Shown here: piece by piece, positions 57,495 to 64,000 of the stretch
How positions within the stretch are numbered: position 1 is the first letter of the stretch
How the letters are laid out: each line of letters begins with the position of its first letter
From: Harmothoe impar
Taxonomy: Eukaryota > Annelida > Polychaeta > Phyllodocida > Polynoidae
NCBI GenBank assembly: GCA_947462335.1
Contig: OX381707.1
Coordinates: forward strand, 86,363,606-86,427,605
Length of the DNA stretch: 64,000 bases
Direction of reading: 5' to 3'
The notes under the pieces: model-generated
The model's input: the letters and a program-made list of their open reading frames with translations, nothing else
Told to the model about the DNA's origin: nothing
Databases searched by the model: none
Position numbers and translations under genes: made by a program

Positions 57495-58090
57495 TTAGCC
57501 AGCTTGATAATCAAGGCATTCACTGACACATCTCCTTAATACAATTGGCTTGAGAGACCGTGGTAATAGCAACCTTATACCTTGGTTTCTCCTTGTGGGT
57601 AAATTTCTTTTATCTATTAATTTGTCCTGTTTTTTCAGGGTAAAAGCATAAAATAATAAATGTATGTCCCTTCTTTGTTTTAGGTACCAGCATCCACTGA
57701 GCTCGTGTAACCTAGTCGTATTGTACTTAGGATGAGCCTCCAGTTTGACTCCATAGACCATTCTTAGAGCCTTATTCTGTATATACTGTGATTCTCTGCT
57801 CTGACTGATGTTGTCTCTATCCCATATATAATCTACATAATCCAGCGAGGGTAATATCATAGTCTTATACATGGTCAGAGCTGTGTCTTCATCAATAAAC
57901 ATTTTTGTGCGAGAGGCTTGTATTACTTTGGTTCTTACATTCCTAACAGTATTAATTCTGTGCTGGATAAATTTCAGCTCAGGGTCTAATGTAAGACCTA
58001 AATAAGGGAAAGTGTTAACTCTTTCTAAAATTACTCCATTTAACCTAAAAACAGGATTAATATTATGTAAATTATTAAAAGAGTTGTTTC
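57495..58090 (-). pseudogene. LINE ORF2 C-terminal fragment related to the full-length LINE
   Basis: The minus strand frame is open from about 58,085 to 57,495. It aligns by eye to ORF2 of the full-length LINE: NPVFRLNGVILERVNTFPYL, ALTMYKTMILPSLDYVDYIW, then RRDIHLLFYAFTLKKQDKL and NLPTRRNQGIRL. It keeps no catalytic core, is cut at both ends, and the last residues diverge after RSLKPIVLRR. A partial copy of a related but distinct family member. Confidence 0.85.
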
Positions 58091-59949
58091 TGTATTGGTG
58101 ATCTAGAGGTTGGACATTTGAATTGATTTAATATTCAGATTGTTTGCACTCTACTCTCAGAGATTCTAGTGGCACTATACTAGTAAGTGCTTTTCTAGTA
58201 TACTATACCTGAATGAAATGATCAAACATTTTCTTAAACTATGCTACAAGCATCAACCTTTAATAAATGGATGTTATAAACCATTTCTATGAAAGTCTAC
58301 ATTTTTCATTGTTCACAATTGACTCACATTTGCCATCCCCTTTGAACAGTAAGTCAAATATATACTCTACATTATGGCAATTCTAGTTCCTGTTTCACTC
58401 ACAATTGTAATCATTATTTCATTACTCCATTACCTATATATGGAGGCATGCTTCTTTACTCTAACTTAATCCACCTAATTCCGATTAGCGAGAGTCTTTT
58501 TTGACACAGGACAATAGATGAAGTTAAACAGCTAATTTAGGTCTGTGCTGATAGATGCACAGTCTCATGTGATTCCCCATTGTCTGCTACATGTAATGGT
58601 TCCATGACAAATGGGATTGAGTGCTACCCTGTAATGCCCGAGCCATCCCTATCTTCCAGGGTCAGACAAGGACTATCTATCAATTCCTCCTGGGAGATAC
58701 TTTTAGATTCATTCATCTGATTCTCTGATCCATCTCCATTTTTTGTCTACACAAGGGCAACCTTTGGCTGCAGTGACCTCAGCTTTTTTTATGATAGTGA
58801 ATCTGAAAGTTTGCCATTTAGATTGGTTTGTCACTGAGACTTGTGTTCATGCTGTGTTTTATAAAGGGATATTGTAGCTGTAGTTATGTTTGGGATGTTC
58901 TCAATATACCATATGCAACTTGTAATCCAAATATCATGGAATATGCAGTTGAAATGATTATAAGGGAAACATCACAGATTCATTAAACCCCCCCCCCCCC
59001 CCCAGAAGACAATATATTTCTATGTGTCATCTGGCTAGTTCCATGTGGAAATAGCTGCATGTTATGGTTGTTTCCATAGCTATTATATCAAACTTATTTC
59101 ACTTGCCTGTGAGCACGCTCTGATATAGAAGTTATTTTGGTTAATGGTTGACAATGTTAACCTATATAAACACTGCACCTCCTGCATACCTCCTCTCCTA
59201 TCATAAAATTTGTTTAGGGTAGCTGTATGTATATCAACATGCACTGTATGGAAGGCTTCTAGTGACGGTGCCAGCCAGGTGTTTCCAAACAGGGGTTGAT
59301 ATGGGACATATTAACTTTGGTGCAAATGGGTTTAGTATAATATTTAATATTTGATATCAATCAATCTAATATTGTGTATACTACTGCTACATTGTAGGAT
59401 TTGTATGTTAATGGAGACATCATGGGTTTGATGCATTTCTGATCAGGACAGCACAGAGGGGTTACAGAGCTGCATGGACAGGCCCTGAGCATTCTGTCTG
59501 ATTGAATCATACCAAGATAAAACCTCTTTATGGAACCAATGCAATAATGGACAAGTCACTCACATTCAGGTCGACCTGACATTAAAGACAGCAGGAACGC
59601 TTCCAAAGCTGGTAAAAGACACAGCCTTGGAGGAATCCTCAAGTTAAAATTGCCATGTTTCTAAGATATGTCATGTATGCTGAGGGGTGGCATAGGCAAA
59701 GTTAGGGAAAACAGACAAGATAATGTGAAAGGGTTGTGGGACAATCAGATCTTTGACAATTCAGGTTATTTCAACATAGCCTACATTCTATCTATGTGCA
59801 CCTACTCAATGATAAACATACTACAAACACCTTATAATTGGGCAAGCCCTTTTAAGACCTTTTGCGAGCTATAGTAGCATGCCAGTTTTACTGCCAGTTA
59901 AGCAGAGATAAATGAAGAACTCTAAAGTATGTATTTTTTTCAGTGTCAC
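58091..59949. other. non-coding, no feature recognised
   Basis: Contains a 16-nt poly-C run (58,988-59,003). No gene supported. Confidence 0.4.
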
Positions 59950-62140
59950 TGTCTCAAGTGAGGATTCTACAACTTTATTGTTGCAGAGCCTTATTAAGTC
60001 ATGTGTTTCCTCCAACCTTGAAGCTTTATCCTTCTTGATTTATTTCACGGTGGCACGGATGCACAAAACCTATAAGGATAAGTGTCCCTTTGTATGATGG
60101 CATGCTGATGGAGATAAGAGGAGCAAATCACTAAGTCTACTGTGTTAATTCATTCCTTTGATATGGCTCAGATTTCCAATGCCTCTTTGAAAACCCTTTA
60201 CCTGATTCCATATAGCCTCACTGTCAGGTTTTATAAGAGACACTGTTGTAATTAACAACAGAATACATGCTTTCTCAGTCATTGAACTTAAAGGCAATGG
60301 AAATCCTGAACGCCTGTGAAACACATGTTGTTTGCTGCAATCTGATACATTCATCTGCAAAGGACAGCCTGAAAGGTGAGATAGGAACAGGCTGGCTCTG
60401 GAGCTAAACATAGTTCGTACTACCAATCAATGTAGAGAAAAAGGGAAATCCCCAATATACTGGAATGATCAGGGGCATACCTATCGAGCAGGAGTTTATG
60501 TCTAGCTACCCTTTTGCGTTATTACTCAGTTTTTCTCTGTGTGAGGCAACATTAAGTAAGGAGGGAATCTTTATGTACTCAGTGAGACAAGGATGAGGCT
60601 GCATTCTAGGAGATTTATAAATCACTTCAAACTGTTAAAGAATGCTAAACCCACCACTTCTAAAATCTCAGCACTCATGACGTATTTTGACGAAGTGGAG
60701 TTCTTGCCTCTGCTGTCTATATAACTAAGTAGTTTAAACAACAACTTTAGTAAAAGTGAGAGACTGACAAATGGGTCCCAGACTCCCAGTTTTTCATTCG
60801 AGGGAAAAACACAGGCTTTTCATTAAACCTTACAATGGAAGTAAGAGAGTAAAAAAATGGCAATGACAGGAAAAACCCTAAATGCTCTTGACATTCAGAT
60901 AAAACCAATGAGCACACAGTCCCAGTTTTAATGAAGAAGGTGCCTCCTCTTTGTGGGAACTTTGTGAGGTTGTATCCAGCATTGGATGTCATCCTGTCAC
61001 CCAGCCTCTTTTGTCATGCATTGTGTGAGTGTGTCTTGGTCTACTTTACTAGGTTATTGTCTACATGTTTCTACATCTCTTACGTTTTCCCATGAGCGTC
61101 ATATCAATGCGACATGATATCAAGGTAGATCTATATTACCCGCCACAAAATCCATTCTTTTTATGAAAACCGTTCATGCTTGAAACTTAATTAAACGCAA
61201 ATTTGTGAGATTGGACGCTGGTTATTTACATTATCTAAATGCCATGTCCCTACACAAAACATAATTCAAAGAATTATTTAAAGGGTTGACCATAGAAATA
61301 TAGCAGCTTCTTCTTGAACTTTAGCTATTTGTTTCTCACATATTATTCTTAATATCTGAATGGTTGAATTATTTTCACTATTATTATCTTATAAGGCTGT
61401 GATTATCTGCTGCTCAAGGTTTTTCTTCAGAATGGCTCCCCTCTAAATTGTATAAGCTGTATATGGTTTATTGGCATCACCTGTATGTATAGACAGTAGT
61501 TGCACTCCCTGTTACCAGACTCTGCTGAAAGGCTCCAATTACAGGGACTCTTTTCTGGAGGAAGGGAAGAAAGCAGTACTACGTTCTTGTTATCCAGTTC
61601 CGGTCACAAAATGCCATATCCCTACACAAAACATAATTCAAAGAATTATTTAAAGGGTTGACCATAGAAATATAGCAGCTTCTTCTTGAACTTTAGCTAT
61701 TTGTTTCTCACATATTATTCTTAATATCTGAATGGTTGAATTATTTTCACTATTATTATCTTAATAGTATGGCAAAGGAATGTTACAAAGTTTTGACAGA
61801 CATGGAAGTAATATTCCCATGAGCTCCAGGCCAGACCGACTGGCAGTGATAGTGATTCCAACCCCTTTCTGTTCTCTATGCACATTATTTCACAGCCCTT
61901 CCACACCGGTGTGTTTGAATAGGCATTAAACACTGCAGGCTATTTGAAGAGCCTTTCATGTAGAGAGAGACAAAGAGTCCTCATTTTAATAGCTGCGACT
62001 TTCCCAGAGGCAATATTATCAGTATTGATTCCATATGCACCAGGCTCAACAACAATCACAAATGTGTAGAGAAATCAGTTTGAAATTAAAAAAGCAATGG
62101 CTGATTAGTTGAAATACACCAGTATTGGCCTTAAATGTTG
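59950..62140 (+). repeat. ~2.2-kb direct duplication, copy B (copy A at 51,165-53,670)
   Basis: See copy A. Anchors are TTTGTATGATGGCATGCTGATGG (60,090), ACAAATGGGTCCCAGACT (60,768), CCCTTCCACACCGGTGTGTTTG (61,898) and TGAAATACACCAGTATTGG (62,111). It carries an extra internal 152-bp repeat. Confidence 0.8.
61240..61762 (+). repeat. 152-bp direct repeat pair, nearly identical
   Basis: Sequence from AATGCCATGTCCCTACAC to TTCACTATTATTATCTTA at about 61,240-61,391 recurs at about 61,611-61,762 with one difference noticed. The near-identity contrasts with the much greater divergence of the surrounding duplication, so this is the younger event. Confidence 0.88.
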
Positions 62141-62621
62141 GTTACTAATGCTCATTGTGTAAGAGAGTATTTGTGTCCTACCCTGAGGCTGGATCAGCAC
62201 TGATTGTACTCCAAATATGGTTATGTAGAGAGAAGATTTTTTGAGCTTGCATGCAGAGGATTCAGTACAGAAGTTTCAGGTTGAGTTCTGTACTGCTCTA
62301 AGTAAAGTAAGCTGTGTTCACATTTATTATACATGCAAAGCTAGTTCATACATTAATAATAGGACTCATTAGTCAAAACATCATTCCCTATATAAAAAAG
62401 TGCTATATTAAATATCTCAGACTAAATAATTGGATGTCAGGAGAGAGATTTGACAAATTTGGAATATGTTATAAGATAAGAATTAAAAAAACACTGTTGC
62501 AGGGGAAGAAATTAATCAAGAAGTTGGTGCTAATAACATGGAATTAGCCTGGGGAAAGGGAGGATCCAGAGGGGAACCAAGGCGTACTTTATCATATAGC
62601 AGACAATACATACTGAGCCTC
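62141..62621. other. non-coding, no feature recognised
   Basis: Short spurious frames only, up to the minisatellite. Confidence 0.4.
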
Positions 62622-62644
62622 ATGAATAGCCACAGACCTGTCAG

Positions 62645-64000
62645 GTTGCTGCCACCTACGTCTTGTTTACGTCCTACAGCTGACAGACCTGTGTCTTGTT
62701 TACGTCCTACAGCTGACAGACCTGTGTCTGGTTTACGTCCTACAGCTGACAGACCTGTGTTTTGTTTACGTCCTACAGCTGACAGACCTGTGTCTTGTTT
62801 ACGTCCTACACCTGACAGACCTGTGTCTTGTTTACGTCCTACAGCTGACAGACCTGTGTCTTGTTTACGTCCTACAGCTGACAGACCTGTGTCTGGTTTA
62901 CGTCCTACAGCTGACAGACCTGTGTCTGGTTTACGTCCTACAGCTGACAGACCTGTGTCTTGTTTACGTCCTACAGCTGACAGACCTGTGTCTGGTTTAC
63001 GTCCTACAGCTGACAGACCTGTGTCTGGTTTACGTCCTACAGCTGACAGACCTGTGTTTTGTTTACGTCCTACAGCTGACAGACCTGTGTCTTGTTTACG
63101 TCCTACAGCTGACAGACCTGTGTCTTGTTTACGTCCTACAGCTGACAGACCTGTGTCTTGTTTACGTCCTACAGCTGACAGACCTGTGTCTGGTTTACGT
63201 CCTACAGCTGACAGACCTGTGTCTGGTTTACGTCCTACAGCTGACAGACCTGTGTCTGGTTTACGTCCTACAGCTGACAGACCTGTGTCTTGTTTACGTC
63301 CTACAGCTGACAGACCTGTGTCTGGTTTACGTCCTACAGCTGACAGACCTGTGTCTTGTTTACGTCCTACAGCTGACAGACCTGTGTCTGGTTTATGTCC
63401 TACAGCTGACAGACCTGTGTCTTGTTTACGTCCTACAGCTGACAGACCTGTGTCTGGTTTACGTCCTACAGCTGACAGACCTGTGTCTGGTTTACGTCCT
63501 ACAGCTGACAGACCTGTGTCTTGTTTACGTCCTACAGCTGACAGACCTGTGTCTGGTTTACGTCCTACAGCTGACAGACCTGTGTCTTGTTTACGTCCTA
63601 CAGCTGACAGACCTGTGTCTGGTTTACGTCCTACAGCTGACAGACCTGTGTCTTGTTTACGTCCTACAGCTGACAGACCTGTGTCTTGTTTACGTCCTAC
63701 AGCTGACAGACCTGTGTCTTGTTTACGTCCTACAGCTGACAGACCTGTGTCTGGTTTACGTCCTACAGCTGACAGACCTGTGTCTGGTTTACGTCCTACA
63801 GCTGACAGACCTGTGTTTTGTTTACGTCCTACAGCTGACAGACCTGTGTCTGGTTTACGTCCTACAGCTGACAGACCTGTGTCTGGTTTACGTCCTACAG
63901 CTGACAGACCTGTGTCTTGTTTACGTCCTACAGCTGACAGACCTGTGTCTGGTTTACGTCCTACAGCTGACAGACCTGTGTCTGGTTTACGTCCTACAGC
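62645..64000 (+). repeat. 33-bp minisatellite, about 41 units, runs off the window
   Basis: The unit is CAGACCTGTGTCTTGTTTAC followed by GTCCTACAGCTGA. Units are nearly identical and differ mainly at one site (CTTG or CTGG), with three TTTTG variants and rare single changes. The unit is a multiple of three. One + strand frame starting at ATG 62,622 stays open to the window edge as an 11-residue repeat ADRPVS(C/G)LRPT. One other + frame and one minus frame are also open, so coding is not established. Confidence 0.97.

Noticed and set aside
62645..64000. CRISPR-like array
   Set aside because: The 33-bp units abut directly with no unique spacers, and the sequence context is eukaryotic.

Overview
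This window looks like gene-poor, repeat-rich DNA from an animal, most likely a marine invertebrate. The evidence is an intact two-ORF non-LTR retrotransposon, several small inverted-repeat elements, satellites, splice-signal-like sequence, and no bacterial operon structure. I cannot name the species. No conserved single-copy host gene was recognised; every long reading frame looks transposon-derived or transposon-associated.

Region 1 (about 338-11,240) is a putative large, two-gene DNA transposon, or the remains of one, on the + strand. The first frame (ATG 372) encodes a very acidic, highly repetitive protein: a 507-bp internal duplication carrying a SUMO-interaction-like and sumoylation-like motif pair, then a 40-residue repeat array, then a related 60-residue array. 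It ends in a single TGA followed by CGG. The frame then stays open, without a shift, into a second protein (ATG 5352) that has seven N-terminal CPxWVE motifs and a transposase-like RNase H-fold core. TGA-CGG is a known class of leaky stop, so a read-through fusion is possible. Downstream lie a ~155-bp tandem array and a 12-17-bp motif (GTGATGTCTCTGACCGG). The motif is in + orientation up to ~10,670 and inverted in the last ~220 bp to 11,234, as expected of transposase-binding subterminal repeats. The left end of this element is not in the window.

Region 2 (about 11,300-24,600) is a nest of non-coding elements. It holds a dispersed ~1 kb repeat interrupted by two MITE-like insertions, a ~1.2 kb inverted duplication (14.9-16.1 kb against 22.1-23.3 kb) and a 5'-truncated LINE. 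It also holds a ~1.5 kb foldback element built around ACCGATCATGTACGTC repeats with another MITE inside one arm, a 143-bp palindrome, and a 146-bp satellite whose every complete unit carries a near-palindromic RFX X-box-like site.

Region 3 (about 24,690-30,600, minus strand) is an apparently full-length non-LTR retrotransposon with both frames intact. ORF1 joins a coiled coil and an L1-ORF1p-like RNA-binding region to a NADAR (YbiA-like ADP-ribose-related) domain and an RG-rich tail. ORF2 is an apurinic endonuclease plus reverse transcriptase with its catalytic motifs present.

Region 4 (about 30,600-62,600) is mostly non-coding. It has a stretch rich in TAGGCC motifs, several hairpins, a CpG-rich broken reading frame on the minus strand (34.6-35.5 kb), two more LINE fragments, a 2.4 kb tandem duplication (43.8-48.7 kb) and a ~2.2-2.5 kb direct duplication (51.2-53.7 kb and 59.9-62.1 kb). 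Region 5 (62,640 to the window end) is a 33-bp minisatellite of about 41 copies that runs off the edge.
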